From Bacteroidota bacterium (GTDB lineage: Bacteria; Bacteroidota; Bacteroidia; Flavobacteriales; Weeksellaceae): 12,190 nt of DNA. The notes under the pieces are model-generated. The model was not told the DNA's origin. It saw only the letters and a list, made by a program, of their open reading frames with translations, and ran no database searches. Numbering within the stretch: position 1 is the first letter of the stretch; each line of letters starts with the position of its first letter. Below, piece after piece: positions 6,858 through 12,190 of this stretch. A program made the translations under genes and the position numbers. Where the stretch lies: assembly GCA_023457935.1 (NCBI GenBank), contig JAEXBA010000055.1:1-12190 (forward strand), in the 5' to 3' direction.

Positions 6858-7493
6858 ATGCAAGAACTTCAAAAAGCCATTGATATGTTTGCCTTTCTCG
6901 GTGATGATTTCATTAAGGTATTTGTGGATTCCGCAGTCTATATGGAATTCCCTGCAAGAACCGAACTTGTAAAGGAAGGCAAATTTGTAAAATACATTCC
7001 GATCGTCCTTGAAGGCCTTGTAAAAGTGTACACAATTTCTGACGACAAAGAACTTTTATATTATTTCATCAAGCCGGATCAAAGCTGTATAATGTCGTTT
7101 TCCTGTATCTTCAAAGACGGGATAAGCCGTGTTCACGCAATGACGGAGGAAGATACTAAAGTTGCGCTGGTTCCTTCGGCAAAAATATTGGAATGGATTG
7201 TGAAATACCCAAAAATTAACTCTGTTTTTTACGAGCAGTACGAATTTCGTTACACTGCGATGATGGAAATGGTTAATCAGGCAGTGTTTCACAGGCTGGA
7301 CAAGCGGCTTGCAGATTATTTGAAACATCGTGCAAAAGTACTAGGAACAAACTCAGTAAAAATTTCTCACAAGGACATTGCGAACGATTTGGGAACAGCA
7401 AGAGAAGTAATCAGCCGGCTGCTTAAAAAACTTGAAAATGAAGGTTTAATTACTCAAAGTAAAGGTGAAATTGAAATAAATGCTAAGTTGTGA
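6858..7493 (+). CDS. Crp/Fnr family transcriptional regulator
   Basis: This 211-residue DNA-binding protein has a cyclic-nucleotide-binding-like beta-roll (about 25-115), a dimerisation helix (about 120-155) and a C-terminal winged helix-turn-helix. VKISHKDIANDLGTAREVIS (167-186) is the recognition core typical of the family. The FGE...R(S/T)A phosphate-binding cassette of true CRP is missing; the equivalent stretch reads SFSCIFKDGISRVHAMTEED. The N-terminal cysteines of FNR iron-sulfur sensors are also missing, since only Cys77 and Cys83 are present. The signal is therefore unknown, as for most Bacteroidota members of the family. It diverges from dinB and precedes a lipoprotein gene by 79 bases. 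A TGTGA-N6-TCACT site overlaps its stop codon. The ATG at 6858 follows an A-rich leader. Confidence 0.92.
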   Translation: MQELQKAIDMFAFLGDDFIKVFVDSAVYMEFPARTELVKEGKFVKYIPIVLEGLVKVYTISDDKELLYYFIKPDQSCIMSFSCIFKDGISRVHAMTEEDTKVALVPSAKILEWIVKYPKINSVFYEQYEFRYTAMMEMVNQAVFHRLDKRLADYLKHRAKVLGTNSVKISHKDIANDLGTAREVISRLLKKLENEGLITQSKGEIEINAKL

Positions 7494-7504
7494 CTTTAGT
7501 CACT
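7489..7504. promoter_or_regulatory. CRP-like palindrome overlapping the regulator stop codon
   Basis: TGTGA at 7489-7493, six bases, then TCACT at 7500-7504 match the classical CRP half-site pattern TGTGA-N6-TCACA at nine of ten positions. The centre (7496.5) lies about 70 bases upstream of the likely lipoprotein transcription start. The same bases can be read as a 5-base-pair hairpin (GTGAC-TTTA-GTCAC) followed by TGC and five T residues (7507-7511), that is, a weak terminator for the regulator gene. Both readings are inference. Confidence 0.45.
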
Positions 7505-7530
7505 GCTTTTTATCACTCATGCTTCTATTT

Positions 7531-7560
7531 TTGAAATGTAGATAGTCCGAAATATTTTAA
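7531..7560 (+). promoter_or_regulatory. Probable promoter of the lipoprotein gene
   Basis: TTG at 7531-7533, a 19-base spacer and TATTTTAA at 7553-7560 fit TTG/TAnnTTTG except for the last two bases of the -7 element. A purine-rich AAAAGAAG (7563-7570) just before the ATG may aid ribosome binding. Confidence 0.45.
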
Positions 7561-7572
7561 ACAAAAGAAGTT

Positions 7573-8046
7573 ATGAAAAAGAATCTCAAAATTATCGCTG
7601 TATATTTTTCAGCAGTTATCGTAGCATTAGCACTTAATTCTTGTCGTCTTGATGACGATGACAATCCGCACAATAATTCAAATACACCTGCTGCAGTCAG
7701 TAATATCGTAACGGCAGGGACTTGGAGAATTACTTCTTACAATGATTCCGGTGTGGATAAAACAGGACTTTATACTGGAATTAACTTTGTCTTCAGTGGA
7801 AATAACACTCTAACGGCGATTGATGGCAACAGTTCTTATCCTGGAACCTGGTCTGTAACAGATTCTAACAGTAATGATGACAGTGTAAATGATCTGGATT
7901 TCAACATTATGTTCAGCTCGCCAGCAAAACTTGCGGAGCTTAATGACGATTGGGATATTCTTGAAAAATCCAACAATGTGATTAAATTGATTGATGTAAG
8001 TGGAGGAAATGGCGGTACGGATTATCTCACTTTTACAAAAAATTAA
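7573..8046 (+). CDS. Small lipoprotein, lipocalin-like
   Basis: This is a 157-residue exported lipoprotein of unknown function. The signal peptide (MKKNLK, then a hydrophobic core) ends in the lipobox LNSC, so Cys24 should be lipidated and become residue 1. It is followed by RLDDDD, an acidic stretch like the signal that sends Bacteroidota lipoproteins to the cell surface. The mature part begins with a low-complexity Asn/Ser linker, then TAGTWRITSYNDSGVDKTGL and YPGTWSV. This G-x-W, beta-strand-rich pattern is seen in lipocalin-like lipoproteins of this phylum, though I cannot assign a family with certainty. No ligand or catalytic residues stand out. It follows the Crp/Fnr-type gene and appears to have its own promoter and terminator; regulation by that neighbour is plausible but unproven. 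Confidence 0.88.
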   Translation: MKKNLKIIAVYFSAVIVALALNSCRLDDDDNPHNNSNTPAAVSNIVTAGTWRITSYNDSGVDKTGLYTGINFVFSGNNTLTAIDGNSSYPGTWSVTDSNSNDDSVNDLDFNIMFSSPAKLAELNDDWDILEKSNNVIKLIDVSGGNGGTDYLTFTKN

Positions 8047-8079
8047 CGTAATAAAGTTTTTTCAATAGTTAGTCTTCTT

Positions 8080-8109
8080 AAAGTTCCTTGTTTTAAACAG
8101 GGAACTTTT
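8080..8109 (+). terminator. Intrinsic terminator of the lipoprotein gene
   Basis: AAAGTTCCTTGT (8080-8091) pairs with ACAGGGAACTTT (8097-8108) over 12 bases with one G-U pair, and a short T-run (8106-8109) forms its end. It lies 33 bases after the stop codon, oriented for plus-strand transcripts. The minus strand has no T-run on its left side. Confidence 0.75.
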
Positions 8110-8115
8110 CGGTAC

Positions 8116-8172
8116 AAAAAAACTGATGATTCTGCGCCGGATTATTTCTAATCTTTTTGCTGAATCATCAGT
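8116..8172 (-). terminator. Oppositely oriented intrinsic terminator in the gene-free region
   Basis: ACTGATGATTC (8122-8132) and its exact complement GAATCATCAGT (8162-8172) form an 11-base-pair stem, extendable inward past one mismatch by two pairs. Read on the minus strand the hairpin is followed by six T residues (8121-8116); on the plus strand no T-run follows. It therefore terminates leftward transcription, although the nearest minus-strand gene (lpxK) ends 565 bases away. This implies a separate minus-strand transcript. Confidence 0.7.
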
Positions 8173-8557
8173 CTGTTAAAGTTTCTGCTTTTCAATTATT
8201 TAACATTTAACTCTGTTCTGTCTGTTCTAACCTCCGTTTTGCAACTTTGGTCCTTTGATGAACCGACACAATATAATCAAGAATAAATATCAAAAACCGT
8301 GAGCGTCCGCTTTAACTCACTTCCGGATTGTGAAACTTCTCTTTCGGTACCGTTATCATCATCCTTCGGTTCAATTATTTGTCTTACTTAAAAAGCTTCA
8401 GCTTCCACTTTCCTTTGATTATAGATCTGAATCTGAGTTTGACCCCTTTTTCATTTCTGATAATCAAATCCTGAAAGTTTTTTCTTTGCTTTTCCGAGTT
8501 CCTAAAAATTTTAATCTTGCGATTTCAATATTTTAAACTCTGCAGTCTGACTTGATT
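8116..8557 (-). ncRNA. Candidate non-coding RNA on the minus strand
   Basis: A minus-strand promoter (8594-8564) predicts a start near 8557, and a minus-oriented intrinsic terminator ends at about 8116, giving a transcript of about 440 nt. No open frame of useful length lies on that strand; the only ATG frames seen are about 11 and 16 codons. The RNA contains a local hairpin (GTGAG/CTCAC, 8299-8303 with 8316-8320) and a palindromic CGGTACCG (8345-8352). I looked for the tell-tale segments of RNase P RNA, tmRNA and SRP RNA and did not find them. It could be an unknown small RNA, a leader with a tiny peptide, or the remains of a decayed gene. Confidence 0.4.
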
Positions 8558-8563
8558 GTTTAC

Positions 8564-8594
8564 CAAAGGTATAAGGACAAAATGTAAAAAACAA
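8564..8594 (-). promoter_or_regulatory. Minus-strand Bacteroidota-type promoter in the gene-free region
   Basis: On the minus strand TTG (8594-8592), a 20-base spacer and TACCTTTG (8571-8564) match TTG/TAnnTTTG in full. It points leftward, away from lpxK, into DNA without a recognised gene, with transcription expected from about 8557. Confidence 0.6.
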
Positions 8595-8621
8595 GTAATC
8601 TGCCGCACTTTTATTAAGGTG

Positions 8622-8641
8622 TTTTCCACTTGATTTCCACA
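8622..8641. repeat. Tandem TTTCCAC repeat, 11-base period, upstream of the minus-strand promoter
   Basis: TTTCCAC occurs at 8623-8629 and 8634-8640, exactly 11 bases apart (one helical turn). Relative to the promoter at 8594-8564 this is about 30-45 bases upstream of the -33 element, where an activator could bind. A related TAATCCACA lies at 8689-8697. Confidence 0.4.
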
Positions 8642-8736
8642 GCGTTATAGCCCAATACCTGTAGATGGTTCAGATTTAGAAAAGGAAATAATCCACACTG
8701 TTTTTATTAACAATTGGATTAGTCAAGCCGAAATGA

Positions 8737-9768
8737 TCAGCTTCTTTTTACATAATCAAAAATAATTGTATTGAATTCCTCCTTGTTATCAATTACCACA
8801 TTAATCGGCCAGTAATACACCAGTTCACGTAAATAATCAAAGGTTTTTAAGCGTACGTAATCTTTTTCGGTAGTGAGAATCAGTTTGTATTCGCCCAGTT
8901 TTTTATATTCAGAAATAATATTTTTAATATCACTTTCTGTAAAATTATGATGATCCTTGAATTTCAGATGCTTCACGCGCTGAGAAAAACGCGAAAGATG
9001 CTGAAGCAGAGGTTTCGGATTGGCAATACCGGTAATCAGGAGAATATCGTAATAGGCCAGATTATTGTCCGGCAGCGCTTTTTCCGGGTCGTAACAGAAA
9101 ATCTGGTCATCGTAAGCGATACTTGTAAAAAAAACTTTTTGCTTGTGCGAGGGCTTAATGCGTGAAATGTAATACTGTTTTTTCTCCTCAGTAAGGTCTT
9201 CCGGACATTTCGTTACAACAATAAGATCGGCTCTTCGGCTTCCTGATCTGGCTTCTCTCAAATCGCCGGCTGGAAGAAGAAAATCTTTGAAATAAGGATC
9301 GTTATAATCGGTAAGCAAAAGGTTGAATCCGGCTTTGATGGCTCTGTGCTGATACGCGTCGTCCAGAACAAGAACGTCCAGATCCATATCTTCAATCAGT
9401 TTTTTGGCACCGGGCACACGTTCTTCGGAAACACCGATGACAAAGCGGTTTTTGAAACGTTCAAACAGCTGCATGGCTTCGTCACCTACTGTTTTATAAT
9501 TGCTTTCGTAGTTGGTAACGCCGTATCCTTTCGTAACTCTTCCGTAACCGCGCGAAAGCACACCGGTTCTGTAATGTTTGGATAAAATCTCTGCCAGATA
9601 CATCACCATCGGAGATTTTCCACTTCCTCCCACAGAAAGATTCCCCACATTAATAATAGGAGTACGGAATCTTACGGATTTTTTCAGACCCACATCATAC
9701 ATCAGATTACGGAAACCCGTACCGATATTGTACAATATGGAAAAAGGGTAGAGGTACCATCTTTTCAT
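8737..9768 (-). CDS. lpxK: Tetraacyldisaccharide 4'-kinase
   Basis: LpxK phosphorylates the 4' position of the lipid A disaccharide at the inner face of the cytoplasmic membrane, the sixth step of the Raetz pathway. At 343 residues the length is typical. An amphipathic N-terminal segment (MKRWYLYPFSILYNIGTGFRN) anchors the enzyme. The P-loop is GNLSVGGSGKSP (42-53), with Ser where most homologues have GGTGKTP. Walker B and the catalytic region are DVLVLDDAYQHR (131-142), and LLPAGDLREA (164-173) and DLIVVTKCP are further family blocks. It stands alone on the minus strand, back to back with a DUF3667-like gene. In proteobacteria lpxK sits beside msbA; here an MsbA-type exporter lies 1.7 kb away on the opposite strand. 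Confidence 0.96.
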   Translation of the reverse strand: MKRWYLYPFSILYNIGTGFRNLMYDVGLKKSVRFRTPIINVGNLSVGGSGKSPMVMYLAEILSKHYRTGVLSRGYGRVTKGYGVTNYESNYKTVGDEAMQLFERFKNRFVIGVSEERVPGAKKLIEDMDLDVLVLDDAYQHRAIKAGFNLLLTDYNDPYFKDFLLPAGDLREARSGSRRADLIVVTKCPEDLTEEKKQYYISRIKPSHKQKVFFTSIAYDDQIFCYDPEKALPDNNLAYYDILLITGIANPKPLLQHLSRFSQRVKHLKFKDHHNFTESDIKNIISEYKKLGEYKLILTTEKDYVRLKTFDYLRELVYYWPINVVIDNKEEFNTIIFDYVKRS

Positions 9769-9797
9769 AGGCGCACACTGTTATGAAATAACGCTTG

Positions 9798-9805
9798 CAA
9801 AAATA
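9798..9805 (-). promoter_or_regulatory. Possible -7 element of lpxK
   Basis: On the minus strand 9805-9798 reads TATTTTTG, an exact TAnnTTTG match, about 30 bases before the lpxK ATG. No TTG is found 17-23 bases upstream, so only half of the promoter consensus is met. Confidence 0.35.
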
Positions 9806-9915
9806 AGATTTTTGAGGTGGAAAAACGGAAGAAATGCGAGGTAGTTTTCAACAATTTTATGTTAACTGAAAAAGATTTCAAACCGGCGCGTCTGCTAATT
9901 TCCTATTTTTGGTTT

Positions 9916-10671
9916 ATGGAAAGACACGAATGTAAAAACTGCAGCGAAATCTTTGCGGGAAACTTCTGCTCCAACTGCGGACAGAATGCTCATGAACACA
10001 GGATAAACGCACATTATTTCCTCCACGATATTCCGCATTCTGTTTTTCATGTGGACAGTGGATTTTTTTACACTGTGAAGATGCTTTTTACAAAGCCCGG
10101 ACTCATGGTTCAGGAGTTTCTGGAAGGTAAAAGAATCAAGTATTTCCGTCCGATTGGCTATGTAATGGTGATGACGGCGCTGAGTGCACTTTTGGTGAAA
10201 TTTCTGGACTGGCTTACTTCAAAAGTTCTTGCACACAACGGCGTGAAAATACACGAAACGCACAATTTTTTTGAGCATTATTTCAGTGTCTTTATTTTCC
10301 TGATGATTCCGCTGGCGAGTTTGGTTACCTGGCTGTTTTTTGTAAAGAAAAAATATAATTTCTGGGAACATTTTCTCACCAATACCTATATCGCGGCACA
10401 GCTGAATATTATGTGGATATTGATACATCTTATTGCGTTGATTTGGGCACTCGTCTCAAAAACAGAACAGAATCCTGACTATAACTTCTTCATGATATTT
10501 TTCCTGATGTTGTTCATGTACCTTTATGGTTCGGTATTCGGTTTTCTCATGTATCCGTTTGCAAAGAGCAAAGCTGGTCTTATTATAACAATCTGTGTGA
10601 TGAATGTTCTGCTTTCTATGCTCTATTCGTACGGATTTCAGCTTACGGGATTAATTGAGTCCGGGCATTAA
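9916..10671 (+). CDS. DUF3667-like membrane protein with an N-terminal zinc ribbon
   Basis: This is a 251-residue inner-membrane protein of unknown function. From the chosen start it opens with a zinc ribbon: Cys6 and Cys9 (CKNC), then Cys18 and Cys21 (NFCSNCGQ). A cytosolic segment with HYFLHDIPHSVFHVDSGF and EFLEGKRIKYFRP (67-79) follows, the arrangement I associate with DUF3667. About five hydrophobic segments come next, near 82-100, 122-142, 161-180, 191-213 and 221-240. The open frame extends back to 9817 (and an ATG at 9859), but those extra 33 residues precede the family's usual ribbon start, so the ATG at 9916 is preferred; this is uncertain. The last codons contain the truA promoter. 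It lies between lpxK and truA, which gives no clear functional clue. Confidence 0.85.
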   Translation: MERHECKNCSEIFAGNFCSNCGQNAHEHRINAHYFLHDIPHSVFHVDSGFFYTVKMLFTKPGLMVQEFLEGKRIKYFRPIGYVMVMTALSALLVKFLDWLTSKVLAHNGVKIHETHNFFEHYFSVFIFLMIPLASLVTWLFFVKKKYNFWEHFLTNTYIAAQLNIMWILIHLIALIWALVSKTEQNPDYNFFMIFFLMLFMYLYGSVFGFLMYPFAKSKAGLIITICVMNVLLSMLYSYGFQLTGLIESGH

Positions 10672-10683
10672 TTGCTATTTTTG
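10655..10683 (+). promoter_or_regulatory. Promoter of truA, inside the end of the preceding gene
   Basis: TTG at 10655-10657, an 18-base spacer and TATTTTTG at 10676-10683 match the Bacteroidota consensus exactly. The -33 element is within the last codons of the DUF3667-like gene. Transcription would begin near 10688-10691, only about 7-10 bases before the truA start. Confidence 0.7.
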
Positions 10684-10697
10684 CAAAAATTACTTCT

Positions 10698-11429
10698 TTG
10701 CGTTATTTCATTGAGTTTTCCTACAACGGTAAAAATTATTTCGGTTATCAGATTCAGCCGAACGAAATTTCTGTGCAGGAAGAATTGGAAAAAGCGCTTT
10801 CCACAATACTGAGATCAGAGATCAAAACCACAGGCGCCGGGAGAACCGATACCGGAGTTCATGCCAAAAAAATGTTTGCGCACTTTGATTTTGAAGGTGG
10901 AATTTCAGAGAAACTTCCGCACCAGCTGAATTCGTTTTTGCCTCCCGATATTTCCGTTAGAAGGATTTTTGAAGTAGCTGATGATTTTCATGCGCGTTTT
11001 GATGCGACATTCAGAACGTACGAATATTTTATTTCGCTGGAGAAAAATCCGTTTACGCAGGAATCCGCATGGCAGATCTGGAAAAGAAATCTGGATGTTG
11101 AAAAAATGAATGAAGCCTGTAAAATCTTATTTGAGTATGATGATTTTGCCAGTTTTTCCAAAGTTGGCGGCGACAATAAAACCACCATCTGCAGGATTTA
11201 CAAAGCTGTATGGGAACAGAACGGAACAGAACTGAAATTCACCGTTTCTGCTGACCGTTTTTTAAGAAATATGGTTCGCGCAGTTGTAGGAACAATGGTA
11301 GAAATCGGAACTGGAAAAATTCAGCCGGAAGATTTAAGGAAAATTATAGAAGATAAAAACCGGAATTCCGCCGGAACTTCTGCGCCTGCACACGGACTTT
11401 TTCTGGTTGATGTAGGTTATAACTTTTAG
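10698..11429 (+). CDS. truA: tRNA pseudouridine(38-40) synthase
   Basis: TruA converts uridines 38, 39 and 40 in the anticodon arm of many tRNAs to pseudouridine. At 243 residues it has normal length. The catalytic Asp51 sits in TGAGRTDTGVHA (45-56), NSFLPPDISVR and DDFHARFDATFRTYEY are family blocks, and FLRNMVRAVVGTMVEIGTGK near the C-terminus is the second half-domain signature. The start is a TTG: the translation MRYFIEFSYNGKNYFGYQIQP matches the usual TruA N-terminus exactly, and the frame has no ATG or GTG between the upstream gene and 10698. It has its own promoter and is followed after four bases by an ABC exporter gene, so these two form an operon. Confidence 0.96.
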   Translation: MRYFIEFSYNGKNYFGYQIQPNEISVQEELEKALSTILRSEIKTTGAGRTDTGVHAKKMFAHFDFEGGISEKLPHQLNSFLPPDISVRRIFEVADDFHARFDATFRTYEYFISLEKNPFTQESAWQIWKRNLDVEKMNEACKILFEYDDFASFSKVGGDNKTTICRIYKAVWEQNGTELKFTVSADRFLRNMVRAVVGTMVEIGTGKIQPEDLRKIIEDKNRNSAGTSAPAHGLFLVDVGYNF

Positions 11430-11433
11430 AAAA

Positions 11434-12190
11434 ATGAAAAAACAGGACACCTGGCAAATTATTAAGCGGCTTTTTGCGATCGGAATGAAGTTCCGGACGT
11501 GGTTTATTGTTGCGCTTGTTATTTCCATTGTTCTGTCGGTGGTTTCAACTTACCGTCCGTATCTTTCGATGATTATTGTGGATGAAGACATCATTCAGAT
11601 GAAAGATAAATCGGCAATGATGAAGCATATCTACATTTTTGTAGCGCTGGTGGTTTTCGAAACAATTCTGAATTTTTTCCTGGTCTATTTCTCCAACTTT
11701 ATTTCCCAGAATGTAATCCGCGATATCCGAGAACGGCTTTACAATAAACTGATTTATTTCCGGACAGCTTTTTTCGATAAAACGCCGATTGGGCAGCTCG
11801 TAACCAGAGCAGTTGGTGATGTGGAAACCATTGCAACGGTTTACACCGACGGTTTCCTGATGGTTTTCGGCGATGTTCTGAGGATTATCTTCGTATTGGT
11901 GATGATGTTCCAGACGAATGTTAATCTGAGCTGGATTTCCCTCGCAATTCTTCCGCTGATGGTCATCATCACACGTTTTTTTCAGAAAAGACTCAAAAAA
12001 GCATTCGGTGATGAAAGAACATGGACGGCAAACCAGAACTCGTTTGTTCAGGAACGTCTGGCCGGAATGCCGATTATTCAGGTTTTCGGAAGGGAAGAAG
12101 CAGAATTCAGGAAATTCGACGCCATTAATATTACGCTCAAAAAAGCACTGCTTAGAACGGTATTTATCTTCTCGCTGTTTTTTCCTGTTG
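11434..12190 (+). CDS. ABC exporter, permease domain (MsbA/MdlB type; 3' end outside the window)
   Basis: These are the first 252 residues of a half-size ABC exporter; the frame is open to the last base and the ATPase domain is not seen. The start ATG lies four bases after the truA stop. The translation begins MKKQDTWQIIKRLFAIGMKFR and then shows the type-1 exporter fold: membrane helices near 21-45, 66-90, 140-160 and 166-183, and the loop FRTAFFDKTPIGQLVTRAVGDVE (109-131), where FFDKTPIGxLxxR is the hallmark of this superfamily. NSFVQERLAGMPIIQVFGRE (202-221) is the second conserved block. The substrate cannot be inferred from this half. Lipid A flipping by an MsbA role is one option given nearby lpxK, but multidrug-type exporters look the same here. 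Confidence 0.93.
   Translation, partial: MKKQDTWQIIKRLFAIGMKFRTWFIVALVISIVLSVVSTYRPYLSMIIVDEDIIQMKDKSAMMKHIYIFVALVVFETILNFFLVYFSNFISQNVIRDIRERLYNKLIYFRTAFFDKTPIGQLVTRAVGDVETIATVYTDGFLMVFGDVLRIIFVLVMMFQTNVNLSWISLAILPLMVIITRFFQKRLKKAFGDERTWTANQNSFVQERLAGMPIIQVFGREEAEFRKFDAINITLKKALLRTVFIFSLFFPV

Larger units (their letters stand above)
8173..8736. other. Gene-free stretch between lipoprotein terminators and lpxK
   Basis: No protein-coding gene is supported here. The one longish plus-strand frame (8330-8536, GTG start) has a Phe/Leu-rich, family-less translation and is antisense to the RNA candidate. The rest holds the promoter and repeats listed separately, plus AT-rich DNA up to the lpxK stop at 8737. 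No clear lpxK terminator was found. Confidence 0.6.

Noticed and set aside
8242..8249. CAACTTTG as a plus-strand -7 element
   Set aside because: The first base deviates from TAnnTTTG, only CTG is found at the -33 position, and nothing recognisable lies downstream on the plus strand.
8330..8536. Plus-strand open frame of 68 codons with a GTG start
   Set aside because: The translation is Phe/Leu-rich with no recognisable motif, lacks a plausible promoter or start context, and lies antisense to the better-supported RNA candidate.
8116..8557. Identity of the RNA candidate as RNase P RNA, tmRNA or SRP RNA
   Set aside because: The conserved landmarks of each (such as GAGGAAAGUCC, a tRNA-like 3' end with CCA, the GGAAAC-type SRP tetraloop region) were not found on either strand.
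8622..8697. Cluster resembling DnaA boxes (TTTTCCACT, ATTTCCACA, TAATCCACA)
   Set aside because: Only the last is within one mismatch of TTATCCACA; there is no dnaA or other replication gene and no AT-rich unwinding element arranged like an origin.
9904..9911. TATTTTTG as promoter of the DUF3667-like gene
   Set aside because: It matches the -7 consensus, but no TTG is found upstream and the predicted start would fall at or after the chosen ATG at 9916.

Overview
The window comes from a Bacteroidota genome, most likely a Flavobacteriia member of the Chryseobacterium/Weeksellaceae group. Three things point there. The RNA polymerase beta' gene ends next to a DUF3467 gene. Several intergenic spaces carry the Bacteroidota-type promoter (TTG, 17-20 bases, TAnnTTTG) with A-rich leaders instead of strong Shine-Dalgarno sites. 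The proteins (Bacteroidota-style lipoprotein, DUF3667-like membrane protein, Crp/Fnr regulator without a cAMP pocket) are typical of that phylum. The genus is an inference from protein and intergenic style, not a database match.

Layout, left to right. 1-1261 (+): the 3' end of rpoC and a short DUF3467 gene, separated by a strong hairpin and closed by an intrinsic terminator. 1318-1598: a gene-free stretch with an intergenic repeat-like element, then a textbook promoter. 1599-2873 (+): a secreted nucleotide pyrophosphatase/phosphodiesterase-type enzyme. A GC-rich perfect hairpin at 2894-2924 separates it from a convergent minus-strand series: a zinc alcohol dehydrogenase of the YahK/cinnamyl-alcohol type, a cytoplasmic GH13 alpha-amylase, and DNA polymerase IV (dinB). 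Divergent from dinB is a Crp/Fnr-family regulator (6858-7493, +), followed by a small lipoprotein (7573-8046, +).

8047-8736 holds no convincing protein gene but is not empty. The lipoprotein terminator is immediately followed by a second, oppositely oriented intrinsic terminator. About 390 bases further right there is a good minus-strand promoter. Together they outline a possible undescribed minus-strand RNA of roughly 440 nt, which is the most interesting observation here.

8737-12190: lpxK (-, lipid A 4'-kinase), then on the plus strand a DUF3667-like zinc-ribbon membrane protein, truA (TTG start, own promoter inside the end of the previous gene), and, four bases after truA, the first 252 codons of an ABC exporter of the MsbA/MdlB type that runs off the window. 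Most of the window is ordinary housekeeping and metabolism; no phage, insertion sequence, CRISPR array or defence system is visible.
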